Positions 1 through 9,700 of a stretch of DNA of 64,000 nucleotides are shown here, in pieces. The DNA comes from Kistimonas sp964291505 (GTDB lineage: Bacteria > Pseudomonadota > Gammaproteobacteria > Pseudomonadales > Endozoicomonadaceae), in the NCBI GenBank assembly GCA_964291505.2, contig OZ220221.1:248001-312000 (forward strand), in the 5' to 3' direction. Within the stretch, counting starts at the first letter, position 1. Each line of letters begins with the position of its first letter. The notes under the pieces were generated by a model, which had not been told where the DNA came from, did not search any database, and saw only the letters and a list, made by a program, of their open reading frames with translations. The translations under genes and the position numbers were made by a program.

Positions 1-256
1 CATATAACAAATCGAATTAGGCGTTATTAATCTATTAGAGCAAATAGCGATTAATTAACAACCTAATATTAGAAAACAATAAATTGAACCCTTTTATATA
101 TTAAAAACATATTTTAAACATTATTTTTATTGACTCAAACAATTTAATTCTATACCTTATAACTACAAATTAAAAAAACTTATTTTTAATTTAAAAAAAC
201 AATTTACATTTTATAGATTTTTAATTATCAAAAGACTAATGCAAAGAAGGAGACTT

Positions 257-490
257 ATGCAGAAATCAATTATCAAGAAAAATCGTGGTAGTGCACTTAT
301 AGAAATGTCATGTTTATTGCTGATCGTTGTTTTTATTTTGGCAATGGGTTTTTACTCAACACAAGTTTATAATGCGAAACCTGAAAATCTTGGTATGATC
401 CTGTCATCTTATGACATGAACAAAATGATGGATTGCGTAACTGAAGAAACACCCAACTACCACAAAAATCTGAACAATGGCTGCCTTTAA
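257..490 (+). CDS. Small pilin-like / TadE-like single-pass protein
   Basis: A 77-residue protein. The ATG at 257 is preferred over one at 239 because an AAGAAGGAGA ribosome site (243-252) sits just before it. Residues 1-10 are basic. A Gly-Ser-Ala-Leu-Ile-Glu stretch follows, and then a hydrophobic segment of about 20 residues. Gly at -1 with Glu at +5 before a hydrophobic helix is the pattern cleaved by prepilin peptidases in type IV, Flp and TadE-like pilins. The C-terminal part is short and polar with two Cys (MMDC, NNGC) that could form a disulfide. No pilus genes lie nearby. It stands alone in very AT-rich DNA. Pilin-like export is inference; it may simply be a small inner-membrane protein. 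Confidence 0.5.
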   Translation: MQKSIIKKNRGSALIEMSCLLLIVVFILAMGFYSTQVYNAKPENLGMILSSYDMNKMMDCVTEETPNYHKNLNNGCL

Positions 491-1605
491 AAAAGGCTAA
501 AAATTCACACAATAAAACCACGAGCTTTTATTACAAATTCAGACATACTTTTTGAAGCAAACATAAACAGAATCGCTAGAAAACGTTGAAATCGGTTATC
601 AAACATCGACAACTATTATTTTACCAATATAAGCTATAAACAACAGTCAAAAACCTCAAAATAGATAAGATTCAATGGCACTTATACAACGCCTCTAAAA
701 CCTTTATCAAAAATACTAATTCATCATAGCCACATTCCCACATTAATCATTCTTAATACTTAATCATTTAGATAGCCCCTTAATTTCCCACATAAACTGC
801 TAACAGACCGGATAGGAGGGATCAGAATCCACCTATTTTTACTGATACTGAGGCAATATTCTCACAACTCTATTCACACGAAGATCTGCTGCTATATCAA
901 CTTATGATTAAAGGCGGTGTTTTTCTTTGAAATTTTTATCGGCGTACAATACAGCCTTTTGATGCAACCGTATTGCAAACCAAAATTTTAAAATGCCTCT
1001 GCTCCACTTTCATCTATAGTGAATTTAACTTCCGGTACAGGGTTGGTCGATAAAATCATATATTCACTGGACATAGAGAGCCCGACAGATAACCGCATTA
1101 ATTTATTCACTGATGCTTGCTTGATATGATCAACTGAAACAGCACACGTTCAAATTGAAACTTACTGAAATAGGAAAGTAGTATTCGCAAGCATTAAAGG
1201 ACTAGATTGATAGCTATTTTGCTTTCAAAGAATGAAATACCTTCTTCATAACTGTTGATGAATTAGAACTAGAAGTACTGTCTAAAGCTAACCACACAGA
1301 GAATTTCAGCAAACGATAAAGTATAACTTTTCTATAAGATACTTTCTATATTGTTTTTAATATGTAGTAATCACTAATCTCTATTATTAGCCACACGACT
1401 TCTTTGATACTCCTGACAACAGGTATATTTATCGTCAGCATATAGCTCACTTACTCAGCCATGAGAACAGTCGATCATTGACATATACGCAGCCCTTATA
1501 TTTCTTTATGTAATGAAAAAAAAGCTGCTAGATTCAAAGCGTACTTTTAGCATGACCGCTTTAAAAAACTAAAGGCGTTTTCAAATTTTAATGCTAACAT
1601 GAAGC
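491..1605. other. AT-rich gene-poor stretch with probable gene relics
   Basis: No intact gene is visible in about 1.1 kb of very AT-rich DNA. Two short open segments look coding-like but are cut by stops. One is 796-930 on the plus strand (44 codons, unrecognised). The other is 988-1149 on the minus strand (54 codons), ending in a segment resembling a serpin hinge. Further minus-strand fragments in other frames lie between 1150 and 1320. This suggests a decayed gene rather than a regulatory region. Confidence 0.35.
988..1149 (-). pseudogene. Possible serpin-like gene relic
   Basis: The minus strand is open for 54 codons between two stops. It reads ...VDHIKQASVNKLM..., then GLSMSSEYMILS, then VKFTIDESGAEAF and a stop. 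The last part resembles the serpin segment before the reactive-centre hinge (a beta strand followed by E-x-G-x-E-A), and the order of elements before it also fits. No start, no complete fold and no reactive loop are present. If the match is real, this is a frameshifted remnant. Chance resemblance is a serious alternative. Confidence 0.25.
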
Positions 1606-2448
1606 GTGGTAATTTTTAGGAATAACATCGTGTTTATACTCAGATCATTATCACTCATATTTTGCATGTTCAATATATTTTTAATTACCACTTCATCAGC
1701 ATTCGCAGCCCGCGATGAAAGTGATAGTCCATTCATAAATACGGAAATCAATAACTTACCCTATGAACGTGAATGGCTAAACATTCTGGAGCGCGAGAAG
1801 CATGCACCATTCAAGCCAGATCGGTTACGATTGGTTTATTGTGATGACGTTTCAGGGAACTGTTTGTTCCGAAGTAATTTACCCGTGACCAATGCAAAAT
1901 TTGCCTATGACGACTTAGTTCAATCCATGCGCAGAGCCTACCGTGCACGCATTGGTCTCTCATTGCCTATGCGGTTTGAGTTAGTTGATGTGTCCTTGCT
2001 AAATTGGTTTACTGATTCACAGGCATTACAAATTGAACAAGGTTTTTTCAAGCTACACCCCGAAAAAGGAAAGTTCGTCCACCATGCTATTTACGGAGCT
2101 ATATCTAGCCCAGAAGCTTACCCTGAAAGCATAAAAGAATGGTTGGAAATTGTGCCATCAATGGGAGAGATTAATGATTTACAAAATACCTTAGGGGATA
2201 TGATAAATACGGTTCACGATCAACCTCAAATGATTGTTGTTCATTGCCGTGCTGGCCATGATAGGACAGGAGAAGTCATTGCAGCATTTCAAATGCGCTA
2301 TCTCAATATGAGCTACCAAGAAGCTTATGCAAAAGCGAACGCAGTGGCAGGGCGCCCTCTTAACCCCTTAAGTCGCTACGGACTCATGTGGTATGCTTAT
2401 TACTTAAGAGATGTATTGGGGATATCAACTGTTGGCGACATTGAATAA
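1606..2448 (+). CDS. Exported HCX5R protein phosphatase (PTP/DSP-like)
   Basis: A 280-residue protein starting at GTG 1606. An N-terminal hydrophobic segment followed by a Ser/Ala-rich stretch ending in AFA-A looks like a signal peptide, so the protein is probably exported. The C-terminal third has the Cys-phosphatase loop HCRAGHDRTG, with nucleophile near Cys214 and the P-loop Arg six residues later, as in dual-specificity and inositol-phosphate/tyrosine phosphatases. The preceding hydrophobic strand (MIVVH) also fits. The general-acid Asp cannot be assigned with certainty. It is alone in AT-rich DNA with no operon partner. An exported phosphatase of this class could act on host or extracellular phospho-substrates; that role is inference. 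Confidence 0.7.
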   Translation: MVIFRNNIVFILRSLSLIFCMFNIFLITTSSAFAARDESDSPFINTEINNLPYEREWLNILEREKHAPFKPDRLRLVYCDDVSGNCLFRSNLPVTNAKFAYDDLVQSMRRAYRARIGLSLPMRFELVDVSLLNWFTDSQALQIEQGFFKLHPEKGKFVHHAIYGAISSPEAYPESIKEWLEIVPSMGEINDLQNTLGDMINTVHDQPQMIVVHCRAGHDRTGEVIAAFQMRYLNMSYQEAYAKANAVAGRPLNPLSRYGLMWYAYYLRDVLGISTVGDIE

Positions 2449-2965
2449 TACGCCATTTGTAGCATTGCTTATGTGTAAAAATATTAAATTATACGTTAAG
2501 TGATAGACTGCAGCATAATCAATCCGCAATACAACATTTTTTAGCGGTAACTATACCGCTACCCTTTATTTTTCTATATCCACCAATAGCGCATTCCTCA
2601 AATCTTTGTATTTTTACAACGCATATATAAATCACATTACTTTCTATCTATTGCATCTATCACCGATGCTCAATATTAGCCGTAAACTCTTCAACATAAA
2701 CTCCATATTATTGTTATATTTCTTTTTGGATTTAACAATTAGAAAATATAACTATTTTATCAATATATAGAACTACAGAGGATTTATTTAAATTGGCTCA
2801 GTTTTACATAGATCTTAAAAAGAATGACCTATGCTTTATAAGTTTACAATCCGTATTCTTGATATCATGAACACTACCATTTGGTGTGTTACCATCTATT
2901 ATGGGCTTTGAAAAACAAGACACCAAAAAACAGCAAACTACAACTGGAGTGGAGGGGTAGCGCTA
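2449..2965. other. AT-rich intergenic region before qmcA
   Basis: About 500 bases, very AT-rich, with no ORF of note on either strand and no recognisable RNA. It must contain the qmcA promoter, but AT-richness makes any single -35/-10 choice arbitrary. GC content rises abruptly at the start of qmcA, so this may mark the end of an acquired or decaying segment. Confidence 0.4.
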
Positions 2966-3886
2966 ATGGGACTTGAGAATCTGTTTTCTATCGTCTTTGT
3001 GGCGGTAGTTGCCGTATTTATCTTCAAAGGGGTCTACATGGTGCCCCAAGGCTATAACTATACGGTGGAACGTTTCGGTAAATTTACGCGCACCCTTGGG
3101 CCTGGGCTTCACGTGCTGATTCCGTTCATTGACATGATCGGCCGTAAGCAGAACATGATGGAGCAGGTCTTGGATATTCCTCCTCAGGAAGTAATTTCCA
3201 GTGACAATGCCCAGGTGACCACTGATGCTGTCTGTTTTTTCCAGATTCATGATCCGGTCAAGTCCGCTTATGAAGTTAATGATTTGAGTCGTGCCATGCA
3301 AAATCTGGTGATGACAAATATCCGAGCGGTGCTGGGTTCCATGGAACTCGATGATATGTTGTCAAACCGCGATCGCATCAATACTAGCCTGCTGCAAAAG
3401 GTTGATGAAGCGACTGATCCTTGGGGAATCAAGGTGACCCGTATTGAGATCCGTGATATCTCCCCTCCCCAGGATCTGGTGGATGCCATGGCCCGCCAAA
3501 TGAAAGCTGAACGAGAAAAACGCGCGCAGATTCTGGAAGCGGAAGGTGCCAGGGAAGCCGCAATCAAAGTGGCAGAAGGTGAGAAGCAGGCCCAAATCCT
3601 GAAAGCTGAGGGTGAACTGGAAGCCGCCAGACGGGAAGCTGAGGCGCGTGAGCGTTTAGCGGAAGCGGAAGCTCAGGCGACAGGGGTTGTATCAAAGGCT
3701 ATTGCGGAAGGGAATATTCAGGCGATTCATTACTTTGTCGCCCAGAAATATGTAGAAGCGTTGAAGGAGATGGCGTCTTCCGAGAACAGTAAGGTGATCA
3801 TGATACCGTTGGAAGCATCGGATGTGATCGGTTCTGTGGCAGGGGTCAAGGAACTGCTTCAGTCTGCAGGCACCCGCAATAGTTAA
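2966..3886 (+). CDS. qmcA: SPFH/Band-7 membrane protein, QmcA type
   Basis: A 306-residue stomatin-like protein with one N-terminal membrane segment (about residues 5-25), an SPFH/Band-7 domain (about 26-190) containing GPGLHVLIPFID, and a long Ala/Glu-rich coiled coil (about 185-245, repeated A-E-G-x-x-x-A motifs) used for oligomerisation. QmcA-type proteins form large rings in the inner membrane, associate with FtsH-class proteases and help membrane quality control. A gene for an NfeD-family partner follows after 18 bases with its own ribosome site, the usual SPFH/NfeD operon arrangement. Length and domain order are normal for the family. Confidence 0.92.
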   Translation: MGLENLFSIVFVAVVAVFIFKGVYMVPQGYNYTVERFGKFTRTLGPGLHVLIPFIDMIGRKQNMMEQVLDIPPQEVISSDNAQVTTDAVCFFQIHDPVKSAYEVNDLSRAMQNLVMTNIRAVLGSMELDDMLSNRDRINTSLLQKVDEATDPWGIKVTRIEIRDISPPQDLVDAMARQMKAEREKRAQILEAEGAREAAIKVAEGEKQAQILKAEGELEAARREAEARERLAEAEAQATGVVSKAIAEGNIQAIHYFVAQKYVEALKEMASSENSKVIMIPLEASDVIGSVAGVKELLQSAGTRNS

Positions 3887-3904
3887 TGAAACAAGGAGAG
3901 TAAC

Positions 3905-4354
3905 GTGGGCTTGCTGGATTCATTACAACCCTGGCACTGGCTGATTCTAAGCCTGGTGCTCTTTGCATTGGAAGCGTTAGGGGCGTCAGGCTTTTTGATT
4001 GGTGCCGGAATCGCTTCTGCATTAATGGCAGTAATACTATGGCTGGTGCCGTCACTGGATTGGGGCGTCCAGCTCATGCTGTTTGGTATCGGCGCTCTGG
4101 TGATGACAGTCGCCTGGTGGAAAGTCTTCCGACGTTATAACGAACAGACAGATCATCCCGAACTCAATAATCGCGCTGTTCAGATGGTGGGGCGCGTGAT
4201 CGTTTTGGAACAGCCTGTCTCCAATGGGCAAGGCCGGATTCAAATCGGTGATACCTTTTGGAAAGTATGCAGTGAAACCGATTTAGAGGCTGGTACTACC
4301 GTTGTTATCAGTGGTTGTGATGGAATGGTACTTCAGCTGACGCCTAAGTCATAA
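3905..4354 (+). CDS. NfeD family membrane protein (SPFH partner)
   Basis: 149 residues starting at GTG 3905, with an AAGGAGAG ribosome site at 3893-3900. The N-terminal half has closely spaced hydrophobic helices (about residues 10-70). The C-terminal part (about 85-149) is a small beta-rich OB-fold domain with the typical ...VGRVIVLEQPVSNGQGRIQIGD pattern split across its strands. NfeD short-form proteins pair with SPFH proteins in the inner membrane and are thought to assist their assembly; E. coli YbbJ with QmcA is the reference pair. It is the second gene of a two-gene operon and is followed by a hairpin terminator. Confidence 0.88.
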   Translation: MGLLDSLQPWHWLILSLVLFALEALGASGFLIGAGIASALMAVILWLVPSLDWGVQLMLFGIGALVMTVAWWKVFRRYNEQTDHPELNNRAVQMVGRVIVLEQPVSNGQGRIQIGDTFWKVCSETDLEAGTTVVISGCDGMVLQLTPKS

Positions 4355-4373
4355 GCCCTGCTCTTAAAAAAAT

Positions 4374-4396
4374 ACCCGCTGCTAAGGCGGGTGTTT
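4374..4396 (+). terminator. Hairpin terminator after qmcA-nfeD
   Basis: ACCCGC (4374-4379) pairs with GCGGGT (4387-4392) across a 7-base loop. A short GTTT run follows. It lies 20 bases after the nfeD stop. Confidence 0.6.
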
Positions 4397-4502
4397 GCGT
4401 TATAGCTTTGGAAAAGCTGCGATCCGGTTACTGATGTAAACCAATTTTCATGTACTCTTGTGCTTCTTGTTCAACAGCCTGATCAGTCCTGAGGATCAAG
4501 TC

Positions 4503-5390
4503 GTGTATCCACATTATATCGAGCCGGTTTTTCGTCCACCCAGTGAGTGGAAATCACTGATTCTGCAGGTCACGAATGGCTGCTCATGGAACCGTTGTAC
4601 CTTTTGTGAGATGTATACGGCGGATCAAAAAAAGTTTCGGCCAAAATCCCAGGGTGATATAGAACAGGAACTGAAAGCGGTAGCGCATTCTGGCATGCCG
4701 GTTAACCGGGTGTTTCTTGCCGACGGTGATGCGATGACGCTGTCTTTCCGGCGGCTGGAAGCGATACTGGCGGCAATCAACCACTACTTGCCCGGTGTTC
4801 AACGTATCTCGTCGTATTGTTTACCCAGAAACCTCAAGAACAAAACCGTTTCAGAATTAACACAATTACGTGAGATGGGGCTAAGCCTGATGTATGTCGG
4901 TTGTGAGTCCGGCGACGATGAAGTCCTGCAACGGGTACAGAAGGGCGAAACTTGGGATTCTTCTTTGGCGGCTCTCGAAAAAATTCGCCAGGCAGGTATG
5001 AAAAGTTCGGTGATGATCTTGAATGGTTTGGGTGGCAAGCTGTTGTCTGAACAGCACGCCTTGAATTCCGCGAGATTGATGAATGCCGCACAGCCGGAGT
5101 ACCTCTCTACGTTGGTTGTCTCTTTTCCTCTCGGTATGGCGCGTTTTCAGCAGGGATTTGGTGAGGTGTTTGAGCCTCTGGATCAACAGGGCTTATTCCG
5201 TGAGATGGAAATCCTGCTGGAACATCTCTCTCTCAATAAAACCATCTTTCGCAGTGATCACGCCTCTAATTATCTGGTTCTAAAAGGAATCCTCGGCAGG
5301 GATAAAAAAATGCTGTTAGATCAGGTGCGCACGGCCATTCAACAGCCGGAACGAATAACATTGCGAGAAGAATGGCAACGAGGACTGTAG
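4503..5390 (+). CDS. Radical SAM protein of unknown substrate
   Basis: I place the start at GTG 4503 because GAGG lies 8 bases upstream; an ATG at 4458 would add 15 unconserved residues. The 295-residue product has the radical-SAM cluster motif CSWNRCTFC, a CX4CX2C spacing rather than the common CX3CX2C. Further along are the SAM-binding GCESGDDEVL stretch and a TIM-barrel-like body, as in Elp3/oxygen-independent coproporphyrinogen-oxidase-like radical SAM proteins (COG1032 type). No B12 domain or C-terminal auxiliary cluster is seen. It is monocistronic between qmcA-nfeD and a membrane protein, so context does not suggest a substrate. Confidence 0.8.
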   Translation: MYPHYIEPVFRPPSEWKSLILQVTNGCSWNRCTFCEMYTADQKKFRPKSQGDIEQELKAVAHSGMPVNRVFLADGDAMTLSFRRLEAILAAINHYLPGVQRISSYCLPRNLKNKTVSELTQLREMGLSLMYVGCESGDDEVLQRVQKGETWDSSLAALEKIRQAGMKSSVMILNGLGGKLLSEQHALNSARLMNAAQPEYLSTLVVSFPLGMARFQQGFGEVFEPLDQQGLFREMEILLEHLSLNKTIFRSDHASNYLVLKGILGRDKKMLLDQVRTAIQQPERITLREEWQRGL

Positions 5391-5537
5391 GTCTACGTTG
5401 TCTGGTCATGCATGTTTGCAAAGAGAATTAGCATGTTCCCGGAAAGAACAACAATGCCTGTCTATACTGGAGTGTGTGCCTTTATCTGACAATAAAGTGA
5501 CCAAATACTAATTATCAGTGATTGACAGGGATATGTC

Positions 5538-6644
5538 ATGAAAGCAACGGCGACGCCTGCACCGGGTTATTTCTATGGGCCAGTGATTGATTTCCTGTTA
5601 GTGGGAGGGATAGCTTTTGCTGTCTATCTGACGACGCTTGCCTTCTTGGGTTTTTATAATAGTTTCGATCTCTGGTACGTGATGTGGTATCTCGCGTTTC
5701 TTGTTAACTTTCCTCACTTCATGATCAGTTATCAGATCTTTTATCGTTATCATCGCAACATGATAAAAACAGATAAACGTTTTTTTCTGGTGGGTGTGAT
5801 TGTTCCCGCGATCTTGATGTTGTTGTCATTGGCCGCCGCTATCACACAGGATGGTCTTTTTGTTCGTATCCTGGTTCATGCAATGTTTTTCTTCGTGGGT
5901 TGGCACTATGTCAAACAGTGTTTTGGCTGTTTTATCCTCACCTCATCGAACAGTGGTACTTATTATAGAAAAACGGAAATTCTGGTATTCAAAACCGCAC
6001 TCTACCTTCTCTGGGCCTGTTCTTATATGCAGTTATTCCGGCCTAATGAAAGCGGCTTTCTGTTCTTTTTACCAGAAACGGCAACGTTCAATTTTTGGGG
6101 CGTCACATACGGTTATCCCAGTATTCCCAGCTGGATGATTCAGGCCAGTGTCTGGCTGGCAATCATCAGTTTTATCATGTGCTGCGGTGTTATCGCCCGT
6201 CGGGTGTGGTTTAAGGAGAAACTACCCAATCATGTTGCCATCATGGGCTTCATGACGGCTTATATCTGGTTGGCACCCGTCTTTTATAATCCAAAATACG
6301 CCTATATTATTCCTTTCTTCCACTCTCTCCAGTACCTGCTGTTTTGCAGTGTATATATGCACAATAAGATTGAGCGTACGGCAGGTGAAGAACGAAAGCG
6401 TTATTGGATCGAACAGGCACGTTGGTGGGGACTGGCACTGCTGTTTGGTGCGGTCTTCTTTGAGTGGCTGCCAACGGTACTGGATGAAAGTATCAGTTAT
6501 GACACGGAGTCAACCGGTGCCCGCCTTTTCTATGTGCTTTTTACGTTATTCATCAATGTGCACCATTACTTCATTGATAGTGTGATTTGGAAAGGGGATA
6601 ACCCGGAAGTCAGACAAAACCTGAAGCCTGTTGCTCAAGGCTGA
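5538..6644 (+). CDS. Polytopic membrane protein with conserved-looking His motifs
   Basis: 368 residues with roughly eight to nine hydrophobic segments. Several histidines lie at helix ends: FPHFMISYQ, YHR, HAMFFFVGWHYVKQ, FFHSLQYLL and, near the C-terminus, NVHHYFIDSVIWK. Clustered His at membrane faces recalls di-iron membrane enzymes such as desaturases and hydroxylases, but the spacing does not match the standard three-box pattern, so I do not assign a function. The gene stands alone and ends at a strong terminator shared with the convergent MscM-type gene. Confidence 0.7.
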   Translation: MKATATPAPGYFYGPVIDFLLVGGIAFAVYLTTLAFLGFYNSFDLWYVMWYLAFLVNFPHFMISYQIFYRYHRNMIKTDKRFFLVGVIVPAILMLLSLAAAITQDGLFVRILVHAMFFFVGWHYVKQCFGCFILTSSNSGTYYRKTEILVFKTALYLLWACSYMQLFRPNESGFLFFLPETATFNFWGVTYGYPSIPSWMIQASVWLAIISFIMCCGVIARRVWFKEKLPNHVAIMGFMTAYIWLAPVFYNPKYAYIIPFFHSLQYLLFCSVYMHNKIERTAGEERKRYWIEQARWWGLALLFGAVFFEWLPTVLDESISYDTESTGARLFYVLFTLFINVHHYFIDSVIWKGDNPEVRQNLKPVAQG

Positions 6645-6677
6645 GCATTTATTAAGCCAGTTTTGTATTGCATATAA

Positions 6678-6705
6678 GCCGTTTCCCGATGGGAAACGGC
6701 TTTTT
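6678..6705. terminator. Strong terminator between convergent genes
   Basis: A perfect 10-bp stem GCCGTTTCCC (6678-6687) / GGGAAACGGC (6691-6700) with a 3-base loop is followed by TTTTTA on the plus strand. It ends the membrane-protein gene at 5538-6644. The hairpin also lies 10 bases after the stop of the minus-strand mscM-like gene. Confidence 0.9.
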
Positions 6706-6709
6706 ATCG

Positions 6710-9700
6710 TCAGGTTGTTTCTACATCATCACTGAAACCGACATCAAGCCCGGGGTCGCCATCGGTTGATTTGTTGACTGTTGGCGCACGCTGTCGGGGT
6801 TTTGCTGTTTCATCCTTATGCAACGGCGGGGGCTCGGTTGTGCGAATATGAATATCCCGTTGCGGGAAGGCGATCTCAATATTGTGTTCTCGGAACAGGG
6901 TATCGATGCGGGTATTCAGGTCATTCAGTGTGATCAGACGATCCCCCATCTCTTTGACGTGAACGCGCAACTCATGGTTCAGCGTACTGTCACCAAAACT
7001 CAGGAAAAAGACAGAGGGTGCCGGCTCTTTCAATACCCGGGGCTCTTCGTGGGCCGCTTGCAGTAACAGTTCGCGGGTCTTGGCCAGATCGGAACCATAG
7101 GCGACGCCTACCATGATAACGACACGGGTTTCCGGATCACTGAGTGTCCAGTTAATCAGCTGGTCAGTAATGAACACTTTATTGGGGATGACAATCTCTT
7201 TGTTATCCCAGTCCGTAATAGTAGTAGCCCGAATCCGGATGCGTGACACAGTTCCGCTGAGTGAGCCGATGGTGACTGTGTCGCCAATACGAATCGGTCG
7301 TTCAAACAGGATAATAATGCCGGATATAAAGTTGGCAAAGATTTCCTGCAGCCCAAATCCCAACCCGACACCGACAGCCGCAACCAGCCACTGCAGCTTG
7401 TCCCAGCTGACGCCTAACGTGGATAGGACACTGAGAACACCGATAGCAGTGATTGAGTAACTGAGAAGAGTACTGATCGCATATCCGGACCCCTGGGATA
7501 ACTGCAGGCGAGACAGTACGGCAATTTCGAGCAAACCCGGCAGGTTTCGAGACAGCACCATGGTCACGAGTACCAGCAGTAACGCGGTCATGATATCGCC
7601 TAACTGCCAGGTGTCGCTTTTCGTACCGGTGGTGGTAATGGTAATGGCATCAATGCGAGAAAAAATAGTGATCATGTCCTGCCAGACCCAGTAGAGCAGC
7701 AATACCAGCAGGGCAATCATGAAAGCATTAAGCAGTCGGATGGTCTGCCGGTTGATCGTTTCGAGGTCCAGGTTAGGAATCTCTACCTCGCGGTCTTCTC
7801 GCATGGCTTCGCGTCGGCTTAACGCACGACTGAAGGCCAGGCGACGACTGGCGACATAAATACCGCGTTTGATCACCGCCCTTAGCAGCGCCCAGACTCC
7901 AATTACAAACAGACTGATGACAAGATGTCCGAGTATGACAAGCGTTGTGTAGTAGTACCCTGTTAAAATCAGGATGATCAGTCCCAGCGGAGTGGCAATC
8001 AAAAACAGCCAGATGAGGATATCCAGAAAGCGGAAACCAAAAAGGCTGGGTACCTGCTGATATAACCGGTACAACAGAATACCGAGTGATCCGCATCCAA
8101 GCATGGTCAGCAGCTGGCTGATCACGTCATTAATTTCCCGCATCGGGACCAGCAGAATCAGTGGTGCCATGACCCAGCGGGTCAGGTTCAGCACCTGGTA
8201 GAGTTTTTGATTAAATGCGGCAGGTAAGCGGAAATGGGTTTCTGCAATCCCACCCGGCAAGTGCAGTCGTGTGGCAAAGGCCATCACCCACCAGAATCCA
8301 CCGGTAATCTGAAGCAGTTTGCCCATTTCACGAAGGCTGTCGTAGGTTCCGCCGGCCCTGCTAATCAGGTAGCCACATAGCGCGATCAATAGTGGCGGGA
8401 TTGCACACTGCAGCGCATCAAGAAACAGGGCCTGGGGGGTAACCCAGATGCTGTCATGGCGAACATCACCCACTTTGCCGGATAAATCGGTCAGTGCCTG
8501 CTGAATAGTATTCCGACGAATTACCAGAACCATCACTATCGCCAGAACGATGATGGTTTGTGGGATACGCTTGTGGGCGCCCTGGAAGAGGGCCGGGAGA
8601 ATATTGCCAGTATTCAATGCCGTAATTTGTTCATGGATATCGGCAGGTATGGTTTGTAACCAATCCATATCCAGCGGAGGGTTGGTTGGAATCCAGAACA
8701 ACTGGTCGTCCAGCGACTTGACCAGTTTCAGACTGCTCTGCTGGAGTTGCTTCTGGTTCAGTTTCAGGTCTATGGCGATGGAGAGCAGTGTACCCAGTTC
8801 CCGCTGGATTCGATCCAGCAGATCCCGCCGGGTCTGAAGTTGATCCGCAATAGCCTTGCGCAGGCTGGACTGTTGATCGGCTGGAATTTGATGTTCCAGA
8901 AAGAGCGAGGTAATGACTGCCTGCGGATCGCTGAGTCGCTGTCTCTGCTCACCGTAACTGAACTGCTTAAGACGTATATCACTGATGGTAGTATCTATAT
9001 CGTCGTACAGTCGCAGCTTGGGCAATGCCTGTTGCTGTTCCCTGAGAATTTTGCCCAGCAGTGGATTGTTCTCTAGAACGGCTGTTTGTTGTTCGATCGT
9101 CTGTTGCAGATCCTGCATCCGCCGTTGCAGGTCCTTGATGCGATTATCTTCCTGCTGAAGCTCGGACTGCTGATCATTCAGTTGCAGGAGCTCCTGACCA
9201 AGCCCGGCATTCAGTCGTAACTGTTCTGCGAGCAGCGGATTGTCCTGTCCGGTTACTTTGCTGATATGAGCGATGGTTTCTTCCGTGACCAGACGGCGCT
9301 TGCGATTGACTTCAGACTGCATCAGCGCAATCTGGTTATTGAGAATCTGCAGTTGTTTACGTACCAGGTCACGACGATGAGTGATCAGGTCGAGCATGGT
9401 ACTGCTGGCCAGTATCTCCTGGCGCAGTAACTGGCTTTTGCTTTGCAGTGCTGCCTGCTTGGCCAATAACATCTGCTGTCGTGTTTTTGGAAAGGGTTGC
9501 TGATCCTGTTTATTCAGCAGTGTTGCCAGTTCATCGGACATTAATACCAGTTGTGTACCAATGGCATCGATCTGGGTTTGTGAGGTATCGGGGCGCGCCT
9601 GCTCATTGGTGATCTGTTCATTGAGCTGGCTTAACTGTTGTTGCAGCGTTCGCTGTTGATCCTGACCAGCCTGTAGTTGTCGTTCAAGCGCTGTCAGAGA

